Below are positions 9,332 to 18,600 of a DNA stretch of 64,000 nucleotides, in pieces. The translations under genes were made by a program, and so were the position numbers. This stretch comes from Brumimicrobium mesophilum (GTDB taxonomy: Bacteria; Bacteroidota; Bacteroidia; Flavobacteriales_D; Crocinitomicaceae). Location of the stretch: positions 140,090 to 204,089 of the forward strand of contig NZ_PVSS01000002.1 in NCBI RefSeq assembly GCF_003025005.1, given 5' to 3'. Within the stretch, counting starts at the first letter, position 1. Each line of letters opens with the position of its first letter. The notes below the pieces were generated by a model. The model saw only the letters and a program-made list of their open reading frames with translations. It ran no database searches and had not been told where the DNA came from.

Positions 9332-9634
9332 TTACTCGAACCAAATGTCATTGATTACTTCAGAACCAGCAAATTGATTTACTCTTTGAATAATCACACT
9401 TCTTCCATAATGCAATTCATCACGCATAACTGATGAATTCAATTTTATGTGTAGCACTTTATTTCTGATATAAATCTTCTCTGTTCGATTGGCAATTCCT
9501 TGCCCCATCATTTCTGGCCAAGCATTGATGATGTCCATTTCCTTCATCTTTCCTTCTAAACCCCAAGCTTTCATCATTTTATCAATGATTTTATCTATTC
9601 CTTGGTCCTTTTGATTGCGTTCTTTATCACTCAT
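9332..9634 (-). CDS. DUF721 (DciA-like) protein
   Basis: 100-aa DUF721 protein. The family includes DciA, the replicative helicase loader/operator of bacteria lacking DnaC, and is commonly encoded next to recF, as here. Visible family pattern: a helical N-terminus followed by WPEMMGQGIANRTEKIYIRNKVLHIKLNSSVMRDELHYGRSVIIQRVNQ (W45 onward). Its ATG overlaps the recF stop by four bases, indicating translational coupling. A role in replication or DNA metabolism is inferred from family and neighbour; helicase loading has not been shown for this form. Confidence 0.85.
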   Translation of the reverse strand: MSDKERNQKDQGIDKIIDKMMKAWGLEGKMKEMDIINAWPEMMGQGIANRTEKIYIRNKVLHIKLNSSVMRDELHYGRSVIIQRVNQFAGSEVINDIWFE

Positions 9635-10764
9635 ACAGTAGTTTTAACTTCACTTTCTACAATTGAATTTCCTTCAATCTGAAATGCTTTATAATCAATT
9701 TGATTGTTTTCAAAAATAGATGCAATTCGTTCTTTATCAGTGTCTGTAATCAAAACTTGACCAAAATCTTGATCATTGACCATTTGCATTAATCGCTCAA
9801 CTCTTCCATTGTCTAACTTATCGAAAATATCATCCAACAAAAGTATTGGCTTCCGATTTAATCGAGACAACAACCACTCATATTGTGCTAATCTTAAAGC
9901 TATTAAGTAGGATTTCTGTTGACCTTGAGAACCAAATTTTTTAATTGGGTGTCCTTTAATCGTAAAAATAAAATCATCCTTGTGGGTTCCAACAGTTGTA
10001 TATTGCTTTCTCTGATCGTTGCGTTTAGCACCTTCCAACAACTCTTCGAAAGAATGATCGAATAATTGAGACCGGTATTCTAAACTCACCTCTTCCCTAT
10101 TATCAGAAAGCCATTGATAGTATTTTTGAAATATTGGAATAAATTCTTCAACAATTTTCTTTCTTGCAACATGAATGCTTTTTCCACAAGCCACCAATTG
10201 TTCATCCCAAACACTGATACTTTCTTGGTCAAAAAAACCATAGCTCCCCATGTTTTTCAACAAAGCGTTTCTTTGGGCTAAAACCTTACCATACTTGATC
10301 AAATCCTGAAGAAAATCTCTATCAAATTGTGCAATTATTCCATCCATCCATTTTCTTCTGACTTCACTTCCTTCGAGTATTAAGTTTCTATCATATGGCG
10401 AAATCATTACTGCAGGAAAAAGCCCAATATGATCAGCTAACTTTTCATAAGTCACTTTGTTTTTCTTAAAAACCTTCTTTTGGCCTTTTTTTACCCCACA
10501 ATAAACAGATTCTTGAACATCATCTTTATTCCAAATACTCTGAATAACAAAAAATGATTCATCAAATAAGATATTTTGACTATCAATTGGATTTAAGTAG
10601 GATTTACACATACTTAAATAATAAATAGCGTCTAAAATATTGGTTTTACCTGCGCCATTTGGTCCAATAAAACAATTAATATCGGGTGAAAGCGATACAT
10701 CGGCCTGCTTATAATTTTTAAAATTAATCAAGCTTAACTTCGAAAGAAAAATATGATTGCCCAC
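9631..10764 (-). CDS. recF: DNA replication and repair protein RecF
   Basis: SMC-like ATPase that helps load RecA at single-strand gaps. Full length (377 aa). Motifs are Walker A GPNGAGKT (34-41), ABC signature-like FGSQGQQKSYLIALRLAQ, and Walker B ILLLDDIFDKLD. The N-terminal LSLINFKNYKQ is typical for RecF. The ATG at 10762-10764 is the only reasonable start. A TATCTTTG -7-like box on the minus strand (10769-10776) lies so close to the ATG that the transcript may be nearly leaderless. It is translationally coupled to the downstream DUF721 gene. Confidence 0.96.
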   Translation of the reverse strand: MGNHIFLSKLSLINFKNYKQADVSLSPDINCFIGPNGAGKTNILDAIYYLSMCKSYLNPIDSQNILFDESFFVIQSIWNKDDVQESVYCGVKKGQKKVFKKNKVTYEKLADHIGLFPAVMISPYDRNLILEGSEVRRKWMDGIIAQFDRDFLQDLIKYGKVLAQRNALLKNMGSYGFFDQESISVWDEQLVACGKSIHVARKKIVEEFIPIFQKYYQWLSDNREEVSLEYRSQLFDHSFEELLEGAKRNDQRKQYTTVGTHKDDFIFTIKGHPIKKFGSQGQQKSYLIALRLAQYEWLLSRLNRKPILLLDDIFDKLDNGRVERLMQMVNDQDFGQVLITDTDKERIASIFENNQIDYKAFQIEGNSIVESEVKTTV

Positions 10765-10768
10765 ATTA

Positions 10769-10776
10769 CAAAGATA
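10769..10776 (-). promoter_or_regulatory. recF: Candidate -7 box for recF
   Basis: Read on the minus strand this is TATCTTTG, an exact TAnnTTTG match, ending five bases before the recF ATG. Transcription from it would start at or within a few bases of the start codon. No -33 TTG was found at the usual spacing. Confidence 0.35.
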
Positions 10777-10939
10777 GAGAAATTGTAAAGTATTTGCATG
10801 TTTAAATTGTAATACTTAGCACAATTTTCTTTTTATAAAATACATGAAGTCGCCATATGAAACAAATTTGTAATTTCGTAAAACTTAAATTCATAATAGT
10901 TGTTCATTTTTCATTGTCATCAACTGAATTTTGATTTTA

Positions 10940-11605
10940 ATGTATACTTACTCTAAAACTTTTTATATGAACAGTTATTCTCCTAAAGAAGAAAAATTAA
11001 ATGTGATTACCCATGCATTTGGATTTATATTAAGTTTTGTTGCTGTTATATTATTAATTCTAAAAGCATCGTTTTATGGTGGTATTTTGGCAACGGTTAG
11101 TGTTTCAATTTTTGGTGCAAGTTTAATTGTCTTGTACGCTGCATCAACAATGTATCACAATGCTAAAACAATAGAGTTAAGGATTAAATTGAAAATTTTT
11201 GACCATGCGGCGATATTTGTCCTCATAGCTGGTACTTATACTCCATTTACTTTAATAACCCTAGAAGGGAGTGTTGGTTGGTTAGTTTTTAGCGTGATTT
11301 GGGGAATGGCCTTAATTGGAATTACCTTGAAGCTCTTTTTTACAGGGAGATATAAAATCCTTTCTACTATTATGTATATTTTGATGGGTTGGGTCATTAT
11401 TTTCGCCGTTAAACCATTGGTTGAAAGTTTATCTTCTGAAGGATTATTTTGGCTATTCGCTGGTGGTTTCTTCTATACAATAGGTGCAATAATATACAGC
11501 ATCAAGAAAATAAAATTCAATCACGCGATTTTTCACTTATTCGTTTTAGGAGGCAGTTTCTGTCATTTTTATTCAGTTTATAACTATGTTTTACCTGGAG
11601 AATAA
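10940..11605 (+). CDS. Haemolysin III / PAQR-family membrane protein
   Basis: Seven-helix membrane protein of the haemolysin III (YqfA/HlyIII, PAQR superfamily) type, about 221 aa. Family motifs are EEKLNVITHAFGFILS near the N-terminus, STMYHNAK after helix 2, DHAAIFVLIAGTYTPFTLI in helix 3, and the C-terminal metal-type histidines FNHAIFHLFVLGGSFCHFYSVY. The start is probably ATG 10940 or 10967 (MNSYSPKEEKLN); an earlier in-frame TTG at 10931 is unlikely. Bacterial members have no settled function; haemolysis is a historical name. It lies alone, divergent from recF. Confidence 0.88.
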   Translation: MYTYSKTFYMNSYSPKEEKLNVITHAFGFILSFVAVILLILKASFYGGILATVSVSIFGASLIVLYAASTMYHNAKTIELRIKLKIFDHAAIFVLIAGTYTPFTLITLEGSVGWLVFSVIWGMALIGITLKLFFTGRYKILSTIMYILMGWVIIFAVKPLVESLSSEGLFWLFAGGFFYTIGAIIYSIKKIKFNHAIFHLFVLGGSFCHFYSVYNYVLPGE

Positions 11606-11827
11606 ATAATTTAGATTGATTTTATTAGCCAAATAAAAGTCTATAAGAAACTTATTATAAATCCGTTAAAGTGCAGTACATTAAAAGTTGCACTACATTA
11701 TTATTCAATATCTATTTCCTAAAAAGCCATATAAAATCATTAGTTTACAGACGGAATGAATACATTTATTGGATTATCACTTTTCACTAGATAGATATAG
11801 TTTTAAAAATCAAACAATTACAAATAT

Positions 11828-13114
11828 ATGTTCAAGAAAACATTGAAATTTCTAAAGAAAAATTATCACGATATTGTACAAAGTATTGCCTTCTACCCTA
11901 TATTAATAAGTTTAGCCTTTCTTATTTTAGCATTGATTAGTATTAAAATTGAGAATATTGAAATAGTAACCAACGTTAAAAAAAATCTTCCATTTTTATT
12001 CATAGAAGATTATGAAACGGCTAGATCAATTCTTTCTACTATTATTGGTGGAATTTTATCCCTTACCGTTTTTAGCTTTTCAATGGTTATGGTCGTTCTT
12101 AATCAAGCTTCTTCCAACTTTTCACCTCGATTATTACCTAATTTAATTTCGAATAAAAGACATCAAATAATCTTAGGTTTTTATATTGGAACATTGCTAT
12201 TCTGTATCATTATTCTTACTGCATTAGGTGCTTACGGAGCAGATTCTGAATCTATTAGTTTATCTACTATGATTTCTGCAATAGCTAGCTTGGTATGCAT
12301 AGCACTGTTTGTCTATTTTATTAATAGTATTTCAGTTGCCATACAAATTCACAATATCATTGATAAAATCTATTTCACAACAGAGAAATATCTCAAGAAG
12401 GAAATTTCAGAACATAAAGAGGATAATGTTGAAATAAACACTGTTAATTCAGAAGATTGGACTACAATCAACATTAATAGAACAGGCTATTATAGAAATT
12501 TTGATATTTCTTTAATGAAGGATTCGATAAAAAACAAAGAAAATCATTTCATCATACTTCCTTATGTGAATCAACACATATGGGAAGACACTCCAGTTTT
12601 AAAAATTAGAGAATTTATTTCAGAAGAAGATTTGGAAAACATTCTTTTCTGCTTTGATATTTCTTCTGACCGTCATGAATCTGATAAAAATGTAACAGGT
12701 ATGATAAAACTGATGGAAATTGCAGTTAAAGCTATGTCTCCTGGAATAAACGATCCCGGAACAGCAATAAATTCAATCAATAAAATTGGTCAATTACTGA
12801 ATAAGTTTCTTGAATTCCCAGCGAAAACCACAAAAATTTCAGCCAATAATAAATTAGTCATAACCGATTATATAATAACAACTGAAGAAATCATGAGGTT
12901 AGTCATTCAACCCATTCGATTATACTCGAAATGTGATAACTCCGTATTGTTTGTTTTAATAAAATCACTTCAATTCATAAAAGAGAATCCTAAAATTTCT
13001 CTTCAAAACATAGCTGCAATAAATGTTGAACTTGAAGCTTTAAGATATGATATTGAACAAAATATTGACAATCCTTTTGATAGAAAAAGCCTGATTGATT
13101 TACTGGAGGAATAA
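11828..13114 (+). CDS. DUF2254 membrane protein
   Basis: 428-aa DUF2254 family protein. The N-terminal half has four membrane helices (about 20-45, 65-95, 118-140, 150-178), including the family-typical TARSILSTIIGGILSLTVFSFSMVMVVLNQASSNFSPRLLPNLI (starting near residue 63). The soluble C-terminal half contains the conserved VKAMSPGINDPGTAINSINKIGQLL. Function is unknown. It follows an AT-rich 220-base gap and precedes a small membrane protein by about 100 bases, so the two may be co-expressed. Confidence 0.85.
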   Translation: MFKKTLKFLKKNYHDIVQSIAFYPILISLAFLILALISIKIENIEIVTNVKKNLPFLFIEDYETARSILSTIIGGILSLTVFSFSMVMVVLNQASSNFSPRLLPNLISNKRHQIILGFYIGTLLFCIIILTALGAYGADSESISLSTMISAIASLVCIALFVYFINSISVAIQIHNIIDKIYFTTEKYLKKEISEHKEDNVEINTVNSEDWTTININRTGYYRNFDISLMKDSIKNKENHFIILPYVNQHIWEDTPVLKIREFISEEDLENILFCFDISSDRHESDKNVTGMIKLMEIAVKAMSPGINDPGTAINSINKIGQLLNKFLEFPAKTTKISANNKLVITDYIITTEEIMRLVIQPIRLYSKCDNSVLFVLIKSLQFIKENPKISLQNIAAINVELEALRYDIEQNIDNPFDRKSLIDLLEE

Positions 13115-13216
13115 TAATTTAAGGTTTATTAGATATTTCTTTAATTATTCAACCGTCAAATCCACGTGAAAACCACTATATTTAAGGAAACTATTTTTAA
13201 CCAAAAATTAGAACTT

Positions 13217-13396
13217 ATGAAATTAAATAGAAAGTGGTTAACTGCAATTTATATAGTCGCAACAATTTTAATTATTATTGGAATAACGCTAAGATTAACT
13301 GAACAAGGAAATGGATTCATTGTAGGGTTTATCGGTATTACCATTGGAATTATTGCACTAATTGCAAATGGTATGGTGCCGAAAATTAAAAAATAG
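13217..13396 (+). CDS. Small two-helix membrane protein, unknown
   Basis: 59-aa product with two predicted membrane helices (WLTAIYIVATILIIIGITL and GFIVGFIGITIGIIALIA) joined by a short loop (RLTEQGNG) and a KIKK tail. The ATG at 13217 gives a compact membrane protein; an upstream in-frame GTG at 13166 would add a 17-residue polar extension. Not recognised as a named family. It may belong with the DUF2254 gene upstream. Confidence 0.6.
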   Translation: MKLNRKWLTAIYIVATILIIIGITLRLTEQGNGFIVGFIGITIGIIALIANGMVPKIKK

Positions 13397-13544
13397 AATT
13401 TATAGGGAAATCAAATAAGTACTACGGTGATTGATAAAATGTAGTATGTCTTGGATTTAATTCTATATTTGTTGTAGATTCTTGACTAAATTTTTAGGCA
13501 ATTCACATATTCGATTAAAATACTATTTACGATATATTACTCCC

Positions 13545-14027
13545 ATGAAAAACACTATTCTATTATGCTTAATCCTACTTTTCATCAACTTTAATGGCAC
13601 TTCTCAAGAAGAATCCCAGACAAAAGAATATTTAGAATATGACCAGGGCTTTAGTGCTGAAGTTTTTAATCAAGGAGCTTTTGGATTTGGAATTGGTGGT
13701 ATAATTGGAAAAAATCTCGGTCACAAATCAAAACCTAACTTTTCAATGGGTATTTACACGGATGTTATTTTAGCTGATTCACCTATTTTTAGTCCACGTT
13801 TGAAATTCCTACTTAATCATTCCGGAATCTTAGGTCTTGGTGTGAATTTAGCCAGCAATTATAGAGAAGGTGAAACTGACCTGAGAATCACACCAGAAAT
13901 CAATTTTTCCTTATTTGGGATAGTTAATCTATGCTTAGGCTATAGCATAAATGTTAATAATAATTCCTTCACAGATTTATCCGAATACAGAATTGGAGTG
14001 AATATAAATTTCATCTCCAAGAAGTAG
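13545..14027 (+). CDS. Secreted, probably outer-membrane beta-barrel protein of unknown function
   Basis: 160-aa product starting at ATG 13545 with a clean signal peptide (MKNTILLCLILLFINFNGTSQ). The rest is rich in alternating polar/hydrophobic strands with glycine turns (GAFGFGIGGIIG, SMGIYTDVILADSPIFSPRLKFLLN, NLCLGYSINVNNNSF, YRIGVNINFISKK). This pattern and the aromatic/hydrophobic C-terminus fit a small outer-membrane beta barrel. The frame is open further upstream to 13482, but that extension is not signal-like. No named family recognised. Confidence 0.65.
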   Translation: MKNTILLCLILLFINFNGTSQEESQTKEYLEYDQGFSAEVFNQGAFGFGIGGIIGKNLGHKSKPNFSMGIYTDVILADSPIFSPRLKFLLNHSGILGLGVNLASNYREGETDLRITPEINFSLFGIVNLCLGYSINVNNNSFTDLSEYRIGVNINFISKK

Positions 14028-14067
14028 AATTCACTTTTAAGTTAACTCCTCTATTCCATAAAGAAAT

Positions 14068-15594
14068 CTAAATCCAGCCCAATCCACTATTTTCAACCTT
14101 GAAATTCAGATAATTAGAAACCTTTAATACTTCTTCATATTTCAAATAATTGATGCGTTCTTTACCTGAAGCAGTATAAATTACTAAATCTGCATGCTCA
14201 TTTCTCTGTTGAAAAACATTTCTTTCGATAGCGATGGATTGTATCTTATGAACAGCAATATACTTTCTGTTCGTATGAATTGAACCCGATTGAATTTCTA
14301 TTAAATCTTCATTCACTCCAACATGACTCTTTTTCACTTTACTAAAGGAGATGAAAATTAAAATAATCATCATAAAAATAGAAACAATTAGACTTAAAAT
14401 CAATCCTTGTAAATAATACACAGCTATCCCAATTGAGGCAGAAATAATGATATTGGCTACCATCATTCTAATTATCAAACGCATGCTACTATTAATTTTT
14501 ATAAAGGTTTGAGGATATGATAAATCAAAAATTGAATTGAAAAGAATCTTCATATTTTGATCCGTGATGCCGATAACACCAATCTTCTTTTTATTATTCA
14601 AATCTTGAGATGAAGCTTGACTAATAAATACGTTTCTGATATTAAAAAGATTTTTTATAGGATTCTCTTCAATTTCAAAAACTTGAGCTTTGTTTTTCTT
14701 AATTACCTGAATAACACGTTTCAAAAGTCCATGCTCCACTTCATATTCATGATCCACTTTCGTGACTTTTAAATCGAAATATTTAAAAACAGTTCTTCCT
14801 ACAGTAACAACAAATGTCGCTGCCAGCAAAAGGACGATAAGGCTTAGAATAAACGCGAAAGTTCCTTGGATTTGACTTAAATACATCTCATCGAAATCTA
14901 CATCAAACAAATTCTTAAAAACATCCTGAAGGTATTGAAAAAGAGTACTTATAATAAGCAGAACCAGTCCAAAACCTTTAAAATAATTTGAACTTATACC
15001 AACCTTCAATAATTGAATAAAATCAAGTTTGAATAAAACTTTTGATTTCTGTGGAATTGGAGATGCTGAAGGATCATTTTCTAAGACATCACTATTCTCA
15101 ACAAAACCTTCAGCAATAAACTGGTCACCAGTTGACTTCTTCAGCAAAACCTCCTTCAACTCAATTGCAACTTCTTCAGTAAGCGCTTTTATTTTAATTT
15201 CCGCAGCCTTTTGTCCAGCGGTTTCAATCTCTAATCCTACAACATTTAAAACTTTTTGAATAAGATTCTGATTGATGTTTATGTTCTGTATCCGATCGAA
15301 AGGAATATCCGTGTCAGTTGAATTAAAAACACCTTGTTTTAAGAAAAAGCGTTGATTCTGAACATGAAACTTAAAATTCAAATAACTTTTATAGGAATAA
15401 AGTAATTGTAGAATTAGCAAAACTATGACAACAATAACGACCGTCCCGAGGTAATTCTCTCTTACTTTGCTGCTCAACAATGGCAATAAAACATAAAAAT
15501 TCTGTCTTAAGCTTTTAAAAAGATCCATGAAAAATACTACAAGGATACCTCTTAGGTTTTGACGTCTAGGAATAGAAAAATCAGTTTTCATCAA
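14068..15594 (-). CDS. YdbT-like protein with several bacterial PH domains
   Basis: 508-aa membrane protein resembling Bacillus YdbT: pairs of membrane helices alternate with bacterial PH-like (bPH2, DUF304) domains. Three PH units are visible, each with the repeated pattern of a basic strand followed by a hydrophobic helix: NQRFFLKQGVFNSTDTDIPFDRIQNININQN (about 81-111), EHGLLKRVIQVIKKNKAQVFEIEENPIKNLF (about 287-317) and SIHTNRKYIAVHKIQSIAIERNVFQQR near the C-terminus. The start overlaps the upstream YdbS-like gene by 14 bases, so they are co-translated. In Bacillus the YdbST pair has been linked to resistance to heterologous peptides; the role here is unknown. Confidence 0.8.
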   Translation of the reverse strand: MMKTDFSIPRRQNLRGILVVFFMDLFKSLRQNFYVLLPLLSSKVRENYLGTVVIVVIVLLILQLLYSYKSYLNFKFHVQNQRFFLKQGVFNSTDTDIPFDRIQNININQNLIQKVLNVVGLEIETAGQKAAEIKIKALTEEVAIELKEVLLKKSTGDQFIAEGFVENSDVLENDPSASPIPQKSKVLFKLDFIQLLKVGISSNYFKGFGLVLLIISTLFQYLQDVFKNLFDVDFDEMYLSQIQGTFAFILSLIVLLLAATFVVTVGRTVFKYFDLKVTKVDHEYEVEHGLLKRVIQVIKKNKAQVFEIEENPIKNLFNIRNVFISQASSQDLNNKKKIGVIGITDQNMKILFNSIFDLSYPQTFIKINSSMRLIIRMMVANIIISASIGIAVYYLQGLILSLIVSIFMMIILIFISFSKVKKSHVGVNEDLIEIQSGSIHTNRKYIAVHKIQSIAIERNVFQQRNEHADLVIYTASGKERINYLKYEEVLKVSNYLNFKVENSGLGWI

Positions 15595-16099
15595 GGTCTG
15601 CTACTTTTAGAATTTGAGCTTTAATTTTATCGGCTTCTATTTGATTCAATCCTTTTATACTTAAATCTCCAGTTGATGAACCAGCGGTATAGATTTTTAA
15701 ACTAAAAATTTTAAACGCTTTGAAAATTAGATTTTGACGAAGTTCCACATGCTGAATTCTTTTATAGGGTACAATGGTTTGTTTAAAAACAAAAAATCCT
15801 CGTTGAAAAAGGATATCCTTTTCTCTTATTCCATATTTTCTTCTTTTAAACCCTTTTTCAATTTCAATCAATACAAGAGAAAATAAGAGAACTAAAACAC
15901 CTGTCAATAAGTAAACAGTAGGAAAAGGTGGGTTTTTAAAGATGTGCAAAAAGATAATTCCACAGGATAAAACGACAAACCAAAAAATATAGATCAAGCG
16001 CAATAATTTGAGGTATTGAGTAGCAATAAAATGACCATCAACCGTTTCAAACTGCGGTAAATCATCAACATTTAATGTATTATTTTGAAAATCTAACAT
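15581..16099 (-). CDS. YdbS-like bacterial PH-domain membrane protein
   Basis: 172-aa protein with two adjacent membrane helices (about 34-80) followed by one bPH2 domain (KRRKYGIREKDILFQRGFFVFKQTIVPYKRIQHVELRQNLIFKAF). This is the YdbS layout and it precedes a YdbT-like gene that it overlaps, so the pair is a conserved two-gene module. The ATG at 16099 is preceded by the leader AAACAAACAATAA on the coding strand, shared with the flippase gene. Confidence 0.82.
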   Translation of the reverse strand: MLDFQNNTLNVDDLPQFETVDGHFIATQYLKLLRLIYIFWFVVLSCGIIFLHIFKNPPFPTVYLLTGVLVLLFSLVLIEIEKGFKRRKYGIREKDILFQRGFFVFKQTIVPYKRIQHVELRQNLIFKAFKIFSLKIYTAGSSTGDLSIKGLNQIEADKIKAQILKVADLDEN

Positions 16100-16123
16100 T
16101 TATTGTTTGTTTTAAATAGAAAT

Positions 16124-16131
16124 CAAATTTA
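16124..16131 (-). promoter_or_regulatory. Candidate -7 box for the PH-domain operon
   Basis: Minus-strand TAAATTTG matches TAnnTTTG and lies 25 bases upstream of the ATG at 16099. No -33 TTG at the usual distance. Confidence 0.35.
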
Positions 16132-16248
16132 AGAAACAAATGATAAAAAGTTAGAATAGTTTGATTATTATAAAACAGGCTAGGTTAAAAAATGTGATCA
16201 ATTGTTTTTTGTACATTAGCATACAAAATGTTGAAATATTTAACTTAC

Positions 16249-16926
16249 ATGAAAATCAATAACTACTTAATCTTCACATTCATTGCTATACTCACACTAT
16301 TATGTTTTTCTGCTTGTTCTAAAAAAACAGAACCCAAAATTGCACGATTGTTAACTTATGAACAGCAGGTTGAAATTTTGGATGAATCGAAGAATGAAAA
16401 TGTAAAAAACTACCTTTTACAAAAATATGGTGACAGTACTGCAGTAATTTATGACAGTCGTGGAAATATTCGAATGAATTATTATGGCTCTGGTAAAATG
16501 GGTATGGAGTATAACTTCTATAATGCCAACAAACATATCAATTGTGCAAAATGGAAAAATATGGATACAATTTTCTATCATGATGCATCTATTAATGAGT
16601 TCGATCTCGATTCAACTTCCCGAAAGGAAACCTTGAATGGTTTTTCGTTAATCTATTATTCAAAAAATCCGTCTGATACGAATGGCATAATTCAAGAGTT
16701 CCATTTTATCAATGACTCTTTAAAAGTTGACGCATCATTATATAAGAATTTTAAGGACATTTCCTTTAATGAAATCATCTTTGAAGCAGGCTTACTCCCC
16801 GTGAAAACCATTGTTACAGTTGAAGGAATTCGGATTTCACGTACTCTAATTCGAATGAAAAATATAACCGACCCTAGGGCATCCTATTTTGAATTAGATC
16901 CAAATCTACCTGCCAAGAAAAATTAG
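16249..16926 (+). CDS. Lipoprotein of unknown function
   Basis: Begins MKINNYLIFTFIAILTLL and then has a lipobox-like FSAC, so it is probably a lipid-anchored envelope protein of about 225 aa. An ATG seven codons earlier (16228) is also in frame. The mature part has no recognised domain; it contains a recurring polar pattern (YDSRGNIRMNYYGSGKMGMEYNFY) reminiscent of text-like graph proteins of Bacteroidota but not diagnostic. It stands alone, divergent from the PH-domain pair. Confidence 0.65.
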   Translation: MKINNYLIFTFIAILTLLCFSACSKKTEPKIARLLTYEQQVEILDESKNENVKNYLLQKYGDSTAVIYDSRGNIRMNYYGSGKMGMEYNFYNANKHINCAKWKNMDTIFYHDASINEFDLDSTSRKETLNGFSLIYYSKNPSDTNGIIQEFHFINDSLKVDASLYKNFKDISFNEIIFEAGLLPVKTIVTVEGIRISRTLIRMKNITDPRASYFELDPNLPAKKN

Positions 16927-17201
16927 CTAGCTAATTGAGTGCAAAGATTAAATTCAATTCAAAAAATTCGTATTTACAAAACCATTAAATGCTAAAGGTT
17001 AAGAATTTACTTTATATGATATATTTGAGAATTCAAAATTCTTTAATCGTTGCAGTTAGCATGATGCCGATAAGACATGAAAAATGTTGGACCAGTAAAG
17101 AATAGGTTTTGAAGGTCCGTCGAAAGAAGGTGAAGACAAATTGAAGAATAAACATTAACTTTCAACATTATAAGGCTTCTCTATTTTAATAAAACTCAAT
17201 T
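16927..17201 (+). other. Non-coding gap with a possible decayed reading frame
   Basis: A 38-codon frame opens at 16989 and stops at 17105, and a second open stretch (EGPSKEGEDKLK) runs in another phase up to the TAA at about 17156. Together they could be a frame-shifted remnant, but neither is recognised and there is no ribosome-site or codon-use support. No terminator hairpin was seen. Confidence 0.3.
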
Positions 17202-18002
17202 ATGAATCCTGAAGAAAATTACAAAGAAATCAATCGAGAATCTTGGAACAACAGAACTGATTCCCATTTAAACTCAGAATTCTATGACATGGAAGGTTTT
17301 ATGAAAGGAAACACTTCTTTGAATAGCATTGAATTGAATTTGCTAGGTGACGTAAAAGGAAAAACAATTCTTCATTTACAATGTCATTTTGGTCAAGATT
17401 CAATTTCTTTGGGTAGACTTGGAGCGGATGTTATTGGAGTGGATTTATCTGACAAAGCAATAGAAAATGCAAAACGAATTGCGAAAGAAACGAAATCAAA
17501 CGCTCAATTTATTTGCTATGATATTTATGATTTACCGAATCATTTGGACAAGCAATTTGATATTGTTTACACAAGTTATGGAACAATTGGTTGGTTACCA
17601 GATTTGAATAAATGGGCTAAGGTTATATCCAAATTTTTAAAACCTAAAGGTAAATTTGTTTTTGTTGAATTCCATCCTGTAGTTTGGATGTTTGATGATA
17701 ATTTCGAAAAGATCGCATATACTTATTCTAACTCAGGAGCCATCATTGAAACAGAAAATGGAACCTACGCAGATAAAAAAGCAAACATATCTCAAGAATA
17801 TGTCATGTGGAATCATGGTTTGGCGGAAGTAATTACCAGTCTAATAAAAAATGGACTTGAAATGAAGGCTTTAGAAGAAATTGATTATTCCCCATATAAT
17901 TGTTTCAATAAAACTGTGGAAATAGCGCCCAACAAGTATAGAATTAAACATTTAGACAACAAAATCCCAATGGTTTATTCTCTTGTTGCAACAATGAAAT
18001 AA
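17202..18002 (+). CDS. Class I SAM-dependent methyltransferase
   Basis: 266-aa cytoplasmic methyltransferase with the Rossmann SAM-binding motif I GKTILHLQCHFGQDSISLGRLGADVIGVDLS (about 54-85), motif II-like NAQFICYDIYDLP, and motif III-like LKPKGKFVFVEFHPV. The HLQCHFGQD variant is typical of a small Bacteroidota/Firmicutes methyltransferase subfamily whose substrate is unknown. It is convergent with the GNAT gene only 15 bases away. No operon partner. Confidence 0.88.
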   Translation: MNPEENYKEINRESWNNRTDSHLNSEFYDMEGFMKGNTSLNSIELNLLGDVKGKTILHLQCHFGQDSISLGRLGADVIGVDLSDKAIENAKRIAKETKSNAQFICYDIYDLPNHLDKQFDIVYTSYGTIGWLPDLNKWAKVISKFLKPKGKFVFVEFHPVVWMFDDNFEKIAYTYSNSGAIIETENGTYADKKANISQEYVMWNHGLAEVITSLIKNGLEMKALEEIDYSPYNCFNKTVEIAPNKYRIKHLDNKIPMVYSLVATMK

Positions 18003-18017
18003 TATAAGATTCACAAA

Positions 18018-18521
18018 TTACATTTTTCGAATCTCATAAATTACATTATTCAAATTATCTTCATCAACTCTATCTTTCAGCAAATAGAACCCATTTTTTT
18101 CCAATAGTTTTCTAGAGTTCAGATTTTCTTTATGTGTACAAGCTTCTATTAATTCAAATTCTAAATCCGTGAAAGCATATTTGAGAACCGCACTAATAGC
18201 ATTCGACATTATTCCTTTATTCTGAAATTCCGGTAATAACTCATAACCCAATTCTGCCTGCTTGTTAACTCTATCAATGTTCCAAATCGTAATTGTGCCA
18301 GCAAATTCATTATTATCAATTGTAGATATTAAATACAAATAGTTTTCTTTTCGCCATCTTACTATTGACCTGTCAATATCTTCTAAGGTAATGTTCAGAT
18401 TTCGTTTTATATATTTTGTGACTACCGGGTGAGTTCTAAGCGTCAACAATTTCTCAGCATCAGATGATTGAACCATATTTAGATTAAGACGGTCTGTTTT
18501 GATGTTATGATTCATGTCCAT
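18018..18521 (-). CDS. GNAT-family N-acetyltransferase (RimJ/RimL-like)
   Basis: 167-aa acetyltransferase of the GCN5 superfamily, RimJ/RimL-type. Visible family elements are the N-terminal TDRLNLNMVQSSDAEKLLTLRTHPVV, the central AELGYELLPEFQNKGIMSNAISAVLKYAF (acetyl-CoA pyrophosphate loop is a degenerate QNKGI form), and ELIEACTHKENLNSRKLLEKNGFYLL. It transfers acetyl groups to amines, perhaps N-terminal residues of proteins. Either ATG at 18521 or 18515 may be the start. Confidence 0.85.
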   Translation of the reverse strand: MDMNHNIKTDRLNLNMVQSSDAEKLLTLRTHPVVTKYIKRNLNITLEDIDRSIVRWRKENYLYLISTIDNNEFAGTITIWNIDRVNKQAELGYELLPEFQNKGIMSNAISAVLKYAFTDLEFELIEACTHKENLNSRKLLEKNGFYLLKDRVDEDNLNNVIYEIRKM

Positions 18522-18600
18522 ATTGTTTAGCGAATGATATTTTTTTGTTGGTATTCGAAAATAAAGTAATATTTAGTTCTCATTCTAAGGTAGAAAATTA

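Noticed and set aside
16989..17156. 38-codon frame and following open stretch as a gene
   Set aside because: Short, phase-broken, unrecognised, and without ribosome-site or codon support.
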